From NCBI GenBank assembly GCA_033239125.1, contig BSWB01000002.1, positions 1,149,001 to 1,213,000 of the forward strand: DNA of 64,000 nucleotides. The letters run 5' to 3'. This document shows, piece after piece, positions 1 through 12,700 of this stretch (its first letter is position 1; every line of letters starts with the position of its first letter). Source of the stretch: Fagopyrum homotropicum (taxonomy: Eukaryota > Streptophyta > Magnoliopsida > Caryophyllales > Polygonaceae). The notes below the pieces were generated by a model. That model did no database searches. It saw nothing but the letters and a program-made list of their open reading frames with translations, and was not told the origin of the DNA. Made by a program: the position numbers and the translations under genes.

Positions 1-1127
1 TCAATGAGTATAAGTAACGTTTGTCTCACTCACACTTGATGTATGTATGTGTGCGTATAGCATGGAATAGGTCAAGAGATGCACTTAAGTTGCTTGTCGT
101 GGTTTTAGTATGAAATATATGTCGCGACGGAGGTGGCGGTCGGAGAGCGAGGCGACAATGGATCGGTATAGTTTGTAATGAATCAGAGAGATTGAGAGAA
201 GATGACGAAATAACTGCTCATGTCCAGGTTCAGGCTGGACATTAGCTAAACAAAAATCCGTTTAGTCGGACCCGAGTCGGGCCGAAGCCGGCTGCTTGCC
301 TGCATGGGATGCCGTACCCGTCGGGTAGGCCGGGTTGCCCGTCGGACATCCGGGTTTTTTTAAAACCTGTTAAAAAATATAGGTAGTTCAATATCTACGT
401 AAAGTTATATTCATAAATAGATTGATGTGAACATTCATGTGGCGTGCAAGTGATGAATAATCTGAAAGCACTCTTTACTTACCAGAATAGATGAAGACGA
501 CGACCCGGTGTGGCGAAGATAGATTTAGACGGAGGAAGAAAGATCTAAATTGAGGAAGACAAATCTAGAGGGAGATGTCGAGGAGCGTTCAGACGGGGTC
601 GGGTTCTCTGTCTCTCGGGGGACAAGAGAACCAGAGAATGATGTTAGAAGAGTTATGGGTGCCTGGAGGGAACTCAGGCTACTCAACCTACTAAGTGAAT
701 AGAGAACGGGCGATAAAAATAGAGAACGGCCGAAACGACACTTAGCTTTTAGTAGACAGTGGACATATTATATATTTTTAGTTTTAATTTAATTTTTTAT
801 CAGACCCGGGTTGAACGTGAGGGTTTTGCGAGTTTCGTCGACGATAAACAAATCGAACGTAGTACAAATAACACTACACCAAACAAGTTAAGATAATAAT
901 ATCATAAAATCAAATAAAATATAGTTTGATATTTCTAATCCACATTTTTCTAACTTCTTAATTAACTTATTAACAAATACTAACCCTTTTAACAACTTCA
1001 TTCAAATAACTAACCACAAATCTCATTACAATAAACACTTACAAAAAAATTCTTATATTTATAAAATCTAATTAAATTATACTTTCGTATTTATAATCCA
1101 ACCAAACCAAAGCTACACTTAGAAACT
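1..1127. other. Intergenic, no gene seen
   Basis: No supportable coding region. Positions about 240-360 and 780-850 hold GC-rich stretches built from CCCGGGT/GTCGGG words in an otherwise AT-rich background, like the interiors of the hAT-type MITEs elsewhere in the window, but no clean terminal repeats or target duplication were found. Positions 120-230 could be the leader of a minus-strand gene lying to the left; this is only a guess. Confidence 0.4.
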
Positions 1128-1128
1128 A

Positions 1129-1509
1129 GGGCCGTGCAAAATTGGACCGGACCGGACCGGAATTTGTGGTCCGGTCTACGGTCCAGGGTTTTTTGAAAAT
1201 TCGGGTTACAGTCCGGTCCCGTTTTTTGACCGTATAAAACCGTAACCCGGGTTGGATCGGACCGGACCGGAATTTGTGGTCCGGTCTACGGTCCAGGGTT
1301 TTTTGAAAATCCGGGTTACGGTCCGGTCCGATTTTTTGACTGTATAAAACCGTAACCCGAGTTGGACCGTAAACTACGGATTTTCTGTCCGATCCAGTTC
1401 AGTCCATTCCGGTCGGTTTTAGACCGAAAAACCTCGCCAAAATATTTAAAATTGCACAATTTAGGTCCAACCCGAAAACGGACCGGTCCGGACCGTATGC
1501 ACAACCCTA
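1129..1509. mobile_element. hAT-type MITE with CCGGACCGG-rich interior
   Basis: The ends are inverted repeats: left TAGGGCCGTGCA, right (reverse complement) TAGGGTTGTGCA, the TAGGG..GTGCA form typical of hAT elements. An 8-bp target duplication with one mismatch flanks them (TTAGAAAC / GTAGAAAC). The inside has no coding capacity and is made of reiterated GGTCCGGT / ACCGGACCGG words, including a nearly exact direct repeat of about 117 bp (about 1145-1260 and 1262-1377). Edges are good to a base or two. Confidence 0.75.
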
Positions 1510-4500
1510 GTAGAAACAAACAAATAAATACCCTAATTATTTAACTTCATTTATCACGGCGGGCTTCTTGGGGTTAACGTCGTTAGGGGTTAGAAGAAAG
1601 TCCGTCAGCGTACGTGTGGAAGATTTATTCATTTGACCAAACCAATTTAATTCTCTTCGATCCTCGGTGGGTCCCACACTAGAACAGTCAAAGTAGTTGA
1701 CTGCCCTTAAAATGGAGCTCATAGACCCCAATGGTAAAACATCGACTTATAACAAACAAATATAAAATATTCAAATATTGGAATTCAACAATAATCAACT
1801 AAGAAAACTTTAAAATCCGAAAAAAAATAATATTTCATTCTATAAAATATTATCCTAATATTTTCTATTATAATATTTTCGTACTAAATATTCTAACTTT
1901 TTCCTTTTTTTTTTTGTTTTGTTTTTGGTATAAACTAAAATAATTCATTAATCAATAAAATTCATGAAATATAATTTACTCAAAGCATGCGTATTCTAAT
2001 TAATTTTCCACGCATGTTATGGATGTGTCTCTTAAGGTTCATTGAGAGTATTTTTTTAATTTTTTTTAAGGACATTGAGAGTATCCCTTGCATGCACATC
2101 GGGAGTGCGATAACCCACAATATTGTATATTCGAATGTTGGAACACACCGATCGTAATTATGAATGTTGAATGTGTCTCATAGGCTCACTAAGAGTGCGC
2201 CCTTACACACGTTTCGGGATTGTGTCCCTTTATAAATATTTGAACTTTGAAACAACGGTCATAGAGATTATGAACATTGAGATTCATATCGGACGAGGTC
2301 ATTATACGCATGTTCTGTAATAAATTTATTTTATCATTTATGTAAAACGAAAAAGACGCGGTAAATTGAGAGTATTTTTTTTCATTGTAAGTTCAGATTA
2401 TAATTTTTTTAAAAAAAGTTACATTAGAAAAAACACATTCACTATATATTGTAACCAATTTTCTTATGTTTTATTTGATAAAGGTAGCAGTTTGAAATAC
2501 TATACGACACGTAGTCTAGTGGATCGAAAAACCGAAAAAGATCGGCAGACGGACTAATGGTCATGAAGAATCACAACAACAACAAACACACAAAACACAT
2601 CATAAAATCCTGAAAGCAAAGATATCTTCGAGTTAAAGTAAGATGATCCAATCCACGAGAACCGGAGAGCAAAACATTCATCTTTAACAAAAGTACACAA
2701 GTATAAAGCCTAAAGAACAACCATGAACACCTTAAATTTGGATTTACAACAAAATCATTCGAAGTCGATAACAAATTCACGCCCCCACAAATCAATCGAA
2801 ACGCCACTAAAACAATCATGAGAATTAGTTTTCTTGTGATATTTTCCATACAAAATATCTTAATATTACCTATTTTACTTTTTAGTAAGAGGAAGGGACT
2901 ACAAGGTCCCTATCCTAACCATTATATACGTCTATACACTGAACAACTAAGAAGAAAATGTATTTATTGAAACAATTAATTGCAAGTATGTATTAAATTA
3001 GTAACCCATTTCTCCTTCATGTTTGCTAAATACAGACATCCCTATTTAATATATTATTGATTTATTATAGACTTAGACTAACCGCATCCCTCCATTTATA
3101 ATGCTATTTATGTACAATATTTCTATGCGTATTTGCGTATAGACTCCCGTTTATATAACTTTTTGTTGTATTCTATTCCGTCTATAATCTTATATTAACC
3201 TTACTTTCTCTTTTTTCCATAAAATATTTAAGAAAAAAATAAATTACAAAAAGATATTATTGGTTTATTTGTGGAGGAGTAGGACCCACTATATTTTGCA
3301 CTCTTGGAGGATGACGTCTATATTTGAACGGAGTGAATTTTTATTTAACTATTTACACTGAGAAAACACATAGGATGTAGAAATTTGTTTTAGCTAGGGG
3401 TGTAAAATTTAACGCTTTTCACTATGAACGTAGATAGTCTTATAGCTCATAAATGGTTATATTGATATAAAAAAATACCGATCACAAGTAAAAAAAATTG
3501 GTACAAATATTCCAAAATGATATTAAGGCGTATTCAAAGTTTTTTTTTTCTTAAGTTTATATTTGTTCTTGAAACGGTTTGTAAAAATTTAATTGTAATG
3601 AAAAATAATAGATAGTTGATACAAATATTAATTTTAAATAGATTTTTAGAATATATTAGTGTAATGCTCAGACTTTGTTGGATTTATTTCTAAGTTTAAA
3701 TTAAAATAAGTATGTTATAACTTTTTTTTTACTATGTTGTTTTTAATTCCATATTTTTCAATTTTCTTAATTTAAATTATTTTCATCTAAAATATTAGTA
3801 AAATTACTAAAATATAATCTACTATCCGCCGAAATCTCCATCGTGTTTATTCGCCTTTCATTAATCTTTAAAGTAAAAACATTATAAATAATTTTTAAAT
3901 CGGTGTTTTATAAATAATGTTATGACTTTAATTATAAATTTACCGCGACAGTCTAAAATATTAACGTTAATATAAAGCATTTCTATTTCCTAAAATGGGT
4001 AAATATTTTAAAAATTATCATGTAAGAGATAAGGAAAATGATGTAAAATTTTTAAAAATGGAAAATGGAAAATATATAGTAATTTCCAAAAAGTTTTCAA
4101 CAAGAACTTTGTACAATTTCTGAAAAAAATATTCTCAAAAATCTAGACATGTCAGCCAATCAAAAATGCATGTTATATAGTACAATTTTAAAAATGAAAA
4201 TTATAAGTTTTAATGAATGGAAATTATATAGTAAAATTTTAAAAATAAAAATTATAAATACACTCAAACACACATATTTATCTTTGAAAAATAATGGGTA
4301 AGTCTAACTTAACCATTAATACATGTTAACCAACCAAAATACAAAACACATGTTACTTACGATATTAAAAATATCATATGGATGCCAAATTACAAAAAAT
4401 GTCGATAATTTCTTCTTCTTCCAAAAACCACAATAAACATAAACAAGATCTATATATGAGTGGTAAATTATATTGAATATATAAATAAATGCATTTAATT

Positions 4501-4626
4501 GTAAATTTGGGCAAAGAAACACAATACATAAAATATAGAGTAGTTTTGTGCAATAAACTTTTAATATATTTTGGTACATATTATACTTTACAACCACATA
4601 TTTTGCTACATATTATAATCTACAAC
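1510..4626. other. AT-rich intergenic DNA
   Basis: No convincing gene. Short open frames on both strands (for example 2571-2849 minus and 4316-4597 minus) have AT-driven composition, no recognisable domain and no supporting splice structure. Around 2000-2240 there are diverged repeats of phrases such as 'gagagtatcccttgcatgcac' type words, suggesting an old degraded element. Confidence 0.5.
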
Positions 4627-4634
4627 ATATAATG

Positions 4635-4937
4635 TAAGCATATCTACGGGTCGGACCCGCCGGGACACGGGTCGACGGTTGACCTTTTGTTTTAAAACCC
4701 GATTTTTAAAAAAAAGGAAAAAGAAAAGGAAAGACCCGGCGGGTCGACCCGCCAATGAGTTTGTCCAACGGCTAAAATATGCGTTGGGTTCGATTTTTTT
4801 TTAAAAAAAAATTGACCGTTGGCGGGTCGAGCCGCCGGATTGACCCGCCTGGTCACGGGTAAGGATCACCTCGACCCTTACCCGTAGCCCGCCGGATCAA
4901 AATCCGCCGAATCACGGGTAACCCGTGGACATGCTTA
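4635..4937. mobile_element. hAT-type MITE with GGGTCGACCCG-rich interior
   Basis: Inverted ends: left TAAGCATATCTACGGGT, right (reverse complement) TAAGCATGTCCACGGGT, 15 of 17 identical. Flanking 8-bp duplication ATATAATG (4627-4634) / CTATAATG (4938-4945), one mismatch. The interior is non-coding and dominated by GACCCGCC / GGCGGGTC words, so it stands out as a GC-rich island. Same architecture as the element at 1129-1509 but a different internal word. Confidence 0.75.
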
Positions 4938-5200
4938 CTATAATGATTAATTAACTTTTTTGAAACATTTTAAAATATATTATTATGAACTTTCCAAGTC
5001 TACTTCCTTTGATATCTTTTTCTCCAACTTTTATTTATTTGTTTGGCTTTTTTTTTGCTACCCAAATTTGATCTTGCATCCATGTCTTTCTTCTAGCCAG
5101 TCGCCGTTGTTTTCCATTAATTTGCATTTACTTTTATTATTTATATTCCAACAGTTCCACTCCACATAAGAAATTCACCTTTTTATAATGACAAATAGGC

Positions 5201-5238
5201 AAATAAAATAAAATAAAATAAAATAAAATAAATAAAAT
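5201..5238. repeat. (AAAAT)n microsatellite
   Basis: About seven tandem copies of AAATA, about 110 bp upstream of the likely TATA box of the IQM gene. Confidence 0.9.
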
Positions 5239-5347
5239 CCTATTTTGCCTTTTTGAATATTATGATTTACCATCTTTGAATATTCAATTCCAAACATGCC
5301 CACTTGACTTGCGCTTTCACCTTCCTTTCCTCTTCCGCTCACACAGA

Positions 5348-5358
5348 CATATATATAT
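5348..5358 (+). promoter_or_regulatory. Likely TATA box of the IQM gene
   Basis: CATATATATATG lies about 240 bp upstream of the chosen start codon and just ahead of an inferred leader exon. That leader would be joined through a 5'UTR intron: GT at 5429, AG at 5581-5582. No experimental start site is visible in sequence. Confidence 0.4.
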
Positions 5359-5595
5359 GTAAGATAATCCTTTCCTTCTCAGTTATCAATCAAAGAAAAC
5401 CACAAAATCAGATTCAATCCTCGCAAAGGTTAGTCTAATTGAATGTTTTAGGGTTTTTTAATTTAGTTTTCTCATCTCTATTTGGGTCATAAAACCTACG
5501 ATTGAAAAGTCAGCAAAGAACAAATTTCTTCTTTTACTGTATATTGATCTCTTATCGTGTTTTGTTGTGGCGATTTGATCAGATATCAGAAGTTG

Positions 5596-8300
5596 ATGGG
5601 TTTATCAGTCTCGATATTGTTATCAGCTTGGCATGAGATTATAAAGCAGAGTTTCATAAGCTTAGTATGCAACACCAGCATAAGCTCCTCTAGAATGAGG
5701 GATTTGAATCTGAGATGCAGTAGTTTGAAGCGATCAATGGAAGATAACGCGAACCCGAACCCTAACCCTAACCCGAAAACCGGTTTCAAGAATTCAAAAC
5801 CCGAAAAAGTATCCGTTCTAGAAAAGAATCTCTCATTCGAGTGCGTAATTGGTGGTGAGAAGGAGAAGGTTTGTATTAGCTCAAATGGGCTAATACACAA
5901 AAGATTACCAGCTATTTCTCTTCCTGAACCAGCTGTGTTCTTCTCGCCTAGACCGGTTTCTGAACTCGAAGCTGCGGCTACTAAGCTTCAGAAGGTTTAT
6001 AAGAGCTACCGGACTAGGCGAAATCTCGCTGATTGCGCTGTTGTCGTCGAAGAGCTTTGGTTAGTATGTCCATATCTGAATATACCAAAATTGCATATAT
6101 GGATGTACCAAACAGACCCTTAATGTGTAATGTTTTATGATTCAGGTGGAAGGCATTAGACTTTGCTGCACTAAAAAGAAGCTCAATCTCGTTCTTCAAC
6201 GAAGAGAAGCAAGAAACCGCGATTTCTAGATGGACACGAGCCAGAACTCGAGTTGCTAAGGTAAGAATTCCTTCAATAGTTCAATATTGAAGATCATGAT
6301 CATTTTTTTAGTAAAATGACCCGAGTTTTCGATTCGATTCAGGTTGGAAAGGGTTTGTCAAAAGATGAGAATGCTCAGAAATTGGCTTTACAACATTGGC
6401 TTGAAGCTGTAAGTCTTTGTCTCTTGTTGCTTTGATCCATCACAATTTTGAACAAGAAAAAAAAAAAGTTTTCCTATAGTTGTCGGGTTTGACTCTTCCG
6501 ATGTGGGATACCAAACTCATCAATATTATCTCTGTATTTCATTTTCATCTCTCTTATTTAATATTAGTCGGGACCATATATAGATAGACTTGGCAATAAA
6601 TTTTCTTTGTGGTAGTCGAAAGTTGCAACTTGACATATAAAAAAGTACACACTGCATCATCATCGTACAGTATAATCCAGCATAAACCGGGTTTGATGCT
6701 AAACCGGTCTAATGGATTTCAGATTGACCCAAGACATCGCTATGGACACAACTTGCATCTATACTACGACGTTTGGTTCAAAAGCGAAAGCTCTCAACCA
6801 TTCTTCTACTGGTATGTATATATATACACTCGTCTGTCTACTAGTCAAAACTCGGATTGTTGTGTAATGAAAAACTCGTGTTCTTGATTCGTTGTAGGTT
6901 GGATATTGGAGACGGAAAGGAAGTGAATCTGGATAAGTGTCCGAGGTCCAAACTGCAAAGCCAATGCATTCAGTATCTTGGACCGGTAAGTTTATCTTGC
7001 AATATTCATCATGATGAAAGATTAGTAAAAAAAGTTAGACAGTATAATTTTTTTTTTACTGAATTTCAGAAAGAAAGGGAAGCTTATGAAGTGATTGTGG
7101 AAGAAGGAAAGCTTGTATACAAACAGAGTGGAAAACTTGTTGATTCCGTAGAGGGTTCGAAGTGGATCTTTGTACTTAGTACGTCGCGTTGTTTGTATAT
7201 AGGACAGAAGAAGAAGGGTTCGTTTCAGCACTCGAGTTTCTTATCCGGAGCTGCAACCACAGCTGCAGGAAGATTGAGAGCTCATGAAGGAGTTCTTGAG
7301 GTAAATAGCCAAACACACTTTATACTATGGATGAGCAAAAATATCCGATCCACTAATCCGAAGATCAGATCAGATCCGAAAAAATCTGAATCCGAAAATA
7401 TCCGACAATTGGTGATCCGAGTCCGATCTGGGCATGTTTTTCGGATCATTGGATCGGATACGGATCGGGTTTAGAGGGAAAAGTCGGATCGGATCGGATA
7501 TTTCCGACTACTCTAAGAAGAAATAGCCGGATCGGATCGGATATATCCGACTATTCTAAGAATAAATAGTCGGATCGGATCTTCTGATCGGATATCTGTC
7601 CGGATAAAACTGTCGGTCCGGCTGCTCTCGGATCGGATATCCGGAAATGCCCGTCCCTATTTAACTTATGTTTACGAAATACTAAACGACACGTTTTTTT
7701 GTTAGGCGATATGGCCATACAGCGGTCATTATCTCCCGACAGACGAGAATTTTAAGGAGTTCATCAGTTTCCTCGAGGAAAATCATGTAGATCTCACCAA
7801 TGTTAAGGTAAAAACTGAAGTTCGAGAAACACGAACGTTATATTGGTCCACCGGAATTTATCATTCTAATATTGAAACGGAAATTTCTACAGAAGTACAC
7901 GTACGACAGCAGCAGCTCGTCGTTTGTATCCTCGGCCGAGGGAACACCCGAGAAGGAAGAGGATGTTGCGGAAGAGTTATCAGAGAATACGATTCCGATG
8001 GATGTACTCGACGTCGATCAACAAAGCAAAGCAGAAGAGCAAGTGTTCAACATGGCAAGGCGGTTGTCATGCAAATGGACCACAGGAGCTGGTCCGAGGA
8101 TCGGTTGTGTACGAGACTATCCCGCGGACCTACAATCCCGAGCGCTCGAGCATGTCAACTTATCGCCACGTGTTGCAAGTGGTCCATGTATTCCCCATGG
8201 ACCAATTCCGTCTCCAAGGCCGAGCCCAAGGGTTCGTGTTTCGCCTAGGCTCGCTTACATGGGTCTCCCTAGCCCGAGAACTCAGGTTGCAGCTGCTTAA
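5596..8300 (+). CDS. IQM-family calmodulin-binding protein (IQ motif)
   Basis: Eight coding exons: 5596-6059, 6146-6260, 6343-6408, 6723-6811, 6898-6985, 7070-7300, 7706-7807, 7893-8300; the sum is 1563 nt, 520 aa, and all introns are GT-AG. The start is the first ATG after the 5'UTR intron. An IQ motif with LQKVYKSYRTRR lies at about residues 127-147, the calmodulin-binding site. The conserved IQM core follows (ELWWKALDFA, WTRARTRVAKVGKGLSK, DPRHRYGHNLHLYYDVW, GRLRAHEGVLEAIWPYSGHY). The tail is rich in Pro/Ser with repeated SPR. Family knowledge: plant-specific calcium-independent calmodulin binders; IQM1-type members act in stress and catalase regulation. An Asn-Pro repeat at residues 53-60 is encoded by telomere-like DNA. 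Intron 6 carries a MITE. Which IQM number it is cannot be settled here. Confidence 0.93.
7326..7659. mobile_element. hAT-like MITE with CGGATCGGAT-rich interior, in IQM intron 6
   Basis: The left end TATGGATGAGCA and the right end (reverse complement TAGGGACGGGCA) are diverged inverted repeats of the hAT TAGGG..G.GCA type. The inside is built from ATCCGATC / GGATCGGAT words with no coding potential. No convincing target duplication remains, so the edges are approximate. It lies wholly within the intron between 7300 and 7706 and leaves both splice sites intact. Confidence 0.55.
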
Positions 8301-8684
8301 TTTCTGATCTTTCATAGATGAAGCTAATTTTCTGACATTGAGGCTATGAGTTCGGATCGCCTTCCTTGATTAGTACACGAATTGGCCATTTTTGGATCCG
8401 AATAATGCTTGTTTGGTTGTTTTTGTAAGGAAGGTTGAAGATGAAGTGGGTTGTATTCTTTCGTTTGTTTGTTGATGTAAATTTAGTTTCACTACTTAGC
8501 AAGAGAGCTACTTACTCGTAGCTCATCACAATGTGTATTCTAAGTTGATTTTTGTATGAAGAACAAATCTTTATCAATTAAGCCTTTTGTTTTGCCTTTA
8601 TTTCCTTTGAATTTGGTTTTCATTTGTTAAATAAAACCTTACATTACGGGAGTATTTACAAAAAAAAAAACAACCAAAACTTTA

Positions 8685-8966
<282 letters not shown>

Positions 8967-9462
8967 CACCCCTAACGTGTATACATGAGATTAAATTCGT
9001 AATTATTATTAGTTCTATTACGAATGTCTCATATCGTTTATTGTATTATTCGTGTTTATTGTAGTTATTCCTAATTATTATTAATTATGATATCTACGCT
9101 AAATCTCGACCCTTAATACTCACAATCCAACGGCGTAAGATTGTTATCATATACACGTTAGGGTTCTCATGGGAACACACCCCATATATATATTTATCAA
9201 TGAAAAACAAAAAGAAAAGTACAAATCGAAACAGTTTATGACGTGGCCATGGGTCCAGGGGACACGTAGTCAGTCAGATAGACCGGGTCAGGCACGTAAA
9301 AGTCACGTGACGTAGTAGATATTTGATATGCGTAGTCTTCACGCGTTTTACATCCACGCGCTTTCAACCTATCCACCCGCACAGTACAAACCACGAGCGA
9401 AGCGTTACACTATCGGTATTATTCCCCCAAATTCCCAAAACCTTCTTCTCCAATCAATCAAG

Positions 9463-9471
9463 AAACCCTAA
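9463..9471 (+). promoter_or_regulatory. telo-box AAACCCTAA in the CK1 leader/promoter
   Basis: An exact AAACCCTAA lies about 320 bp upstream of the kinase ATG. Telo-boxes are common near plant transcription starts and are bound by single-Myb-histone/TRB proteins, one of which is encoded at 29006-32262. Function at this site is inferred from the motif only. Confidence 0.35.
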
Positions 9472-9789
9472 CGAAAATCGCAGCATTGGCTCCATTATCA
9501 TCTCCAAATCTCTCGACTTCTGGTATAACGGTTTTCGGTAATTACTTCTACTGCATTACTCGAATCTTTCTCTCATGGCCGCTCGCCTTTCCCGCGGTTG
9601 ATTGAGCTGCTGTTTCTCGACGCCGTGGGAGTGTCTTCTTATTCGTTGTGGTATTGATTAGTTGATAGCCTGATAGTACTACGACCGCTGATGTTGGGGA
9701 TCACTGGTTGCTGAATTGCGGTTCCGCGATTCTTTTCGAGTTTTAAGTTGCTCCGGTTTTGTGATTAGGGTTTTGTTTCGTGGATTTTG

Positions 9790-12700
9790 ATGGAGCCTCG
9801 TGTGGGGAATAAGTATCGACTCGGTCGTAAGATCGGTAGCGGTTCTTTTGGGGAGATCTATCTTGGTACTTCTGCGCTTCGTAAATAATTTTAATCCAAG
9901 TGTTTTTTTGTTTGTTTGTTTGTCTGTTTTCAACTTGTTTTTGGTTTTTTCTGTGCAGGGACTAATATCCAGACTAATGAAGAGATTGCAATTAAGCTAG
10001 TGAGTTGCCTGATTACCTTTTGAACGTGGAGTTGATTAATCTCGTTATGTCTATTATTATTGAATTGGTCAATTGTTTTTTACATCCAATTAATGTTGTC
10101 TCTGCAAGTGTTTCGGATTGTTTCTCGAGTGTTTGATAAGGGGAAGCTTAGCAATACATGGGAACTATAAACACTGATGCGATAAAAACAGAAAATTGCC
10201 TCCTTTTTTCACTTTGTGCTTTATTAAGTGGTGATCTTGCATCAATTAGGTTTAGTATTCTATGTGACTCATTGGTAGCAGTAGTTCTATGTGGGTTGGC
10301 ATGTTGTTGTCTTCTGAAGGCCAAATACAACGACCTTGCTTTAATAGCACATGAGTATTATAGGAAGTTAAGCGCTGTTTAATAAATCTAAAATAGGCTT
10401 AAGCTCAGTACACTGAATTTCACTTTGATTAAACACAGTAAACCATGTTCACGATAAGTTAATTCTTATTGTCCATCTTTTAGTAGCTGGGCTATGCTCA
10501 GCTTGTTTCAATATATGCTGTAGCTTGTAGTAATATCATTAGAGCAGCATTTTTTCACTCTCTTCTAGATGGCTCTGACTTGTGAGGGAATTTGTCTTTC
10601 CAGAGATTTGACATGCTTGTTTTTTTTGTAATGCAGGAAAGTGTTAAGACCAAGCATCCACAGTTGCTGTATGAATCAAAGCTGTACAGACTCCTGCAGG
10701 GAGGAAGTAAGCTGACCGATCATTGCTAATGCAATCTCGTGTCTCCATTTTTATAACTGTTAGATTAACTTTTTGCTAACTATCCTACCTTCTCAGCTGG
10801 AATCCCAAATGTCAGATGGTATGGAGCGGAAGGTGATTATAATATTCTTGTGATGGACTTACTTGGGCCTAGTCTCGAAGATTTATTCAACTTCTGTAGC
10901 AGGAAGCTCTCATTGAAGACTGTTCTTATGCTTGCGGATCAAATGGTAGATGTTTCGTCTTTTTTTTTTCTTTTCACTTTGAATGTTTTCGAAAAAGAAG
11001 TTTATAGTCTATATTCCATACAAACCACTGTAACTTTTTATTTTTCAGATTAACCGTATTGAGTTTGTTCACTCAAGATCATTCCTGCATCGGGATATTA
11101 AACCAGACAATTTTCTTATGGGTCTAGGCAGACGGGCAAATCAGGTTCATCACTTTATACTTTGAAACTTTAATGTCTTCAAAATTAATGCTTTGATCCA
11201 AGATTTTTGTAGACATTAAGCTTGTGGGTAATATTGTTATAGGTCTATATGATTGATTTTGGTCTGGCCAAGAAATACAAAGATACTTCAACCCATCGGC
11301 ATATTCCTTACAGGTAGAGGCCCTACATGAGCTTTATTATAATCAGAAATAACATGCTAACCTACCTTTGCTTTTCCTACATGCCAAAATCATTTATGAT
11401 AACTTTGTTACATCAATCTTTCTGTAACTTTTTACTTTTCTTTTCACCTGTGAGGTTAATGATATTTGATTATACTTTATGCAGAGAGAACAAAAACTTG
11501 ACTGGTACTGCAAGATACGCTAGCTCGAACACTCACCTTGGCATTGGTATGCTTCTTCAATTACCCTATAACAGCTTTGTAGCCCCTAACCGAATCGCTT
11601 ATTGACGCTCTTAGTGTTTGACTTTTCCAGAGCAAAGTCGCAGGGATGATCTGGAGTCTCTTGGCTATGTTCTCATGTATTTCCTACGTGGAAGGTAAGC
11701 TTTCTGAATTCCATTGTTAGCTAATCTGCAGTTGGTTATCATATAAGCCTTTCTGAAATACTTGTTTGTATAGTCTCCCTTGGCAGGGCCTGAAGGCAGG
11801 AACTAAGAAGCAGAAGTATGACAAAATCAGTGAGAAAAAGATATCCACATCGGTAGAGGTATTAATAATTGATATAAAGCAAATTGTGCTAGGCTCATGT
11901 TTCGTGTTCCTTCTTGCAAGCTTAATGTTTGGTTCGATATTGCTATTTTCAGGCATTGTGTCGTGGTTTTCCACCAGAATTTGCATCATACTTCCACTAT
12001 TGCCGCTCTCTAAGATTTGACGACAAACCAGACTATGCATATTTAAAAAGAATATTCCGTGATCTTTTCATTCGTGAAGGTTTGATTCATTCATTTAGTC
12101 AGCAGGCTCTGAGTCCAAGTTTTCTTTTCATCCTACTTACCTTCTCGTCTGACTGGTAGCATTTTTGTCTGAGATGAATATTATGTTAACATTGAATTAA
12201 TGAAATTTGAACATTTTATCCAGGTTTCCAGTTTGATTACGTGTTTGATTGGACCATCTTGAAGTATCAGCTGGCACAGGTATCCACTCCACCTACTCGC
12301 GGTGTGGTAAGTGATTCTAATCTGTATCCGGGATTTGCAACTGTTTACTTTCCCTGTTAGCCTATATTCTCATGTCAATTATCAGTGTAATTTTTTTTGT
12401 CTCCTTGTCTGTCATTTTGTGCTTATGCTGGTTGATTCCCTTCTTTCTGTAGGGTGCTGGTGTAGGGATGCCTCCACTTCCCAATGCTGAGAAGAATCTA
12501 GGTAGTTTATACATGTGATTGTTATATTGTGCAGATGAACCATGTGATCCCATTTGTCTTTTTTATATATTCTGGTTCCAACTTCCAAGTCCCCCTTATG
12601 AACCGGAGTCTGCCTTATGACTTACAGGAGAAGATGGAAAACCAGTTGTTTTGTCATCAGAGGATATATCTCGTCGAAGAGTTTCAGGACCTCTTACAAG

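Noticed and set aside
2571..2849. 92-codon minus-strand frame
   Set aside because: AT-biased composition, no motif or homologue recognised, no neighbouring gene signals.
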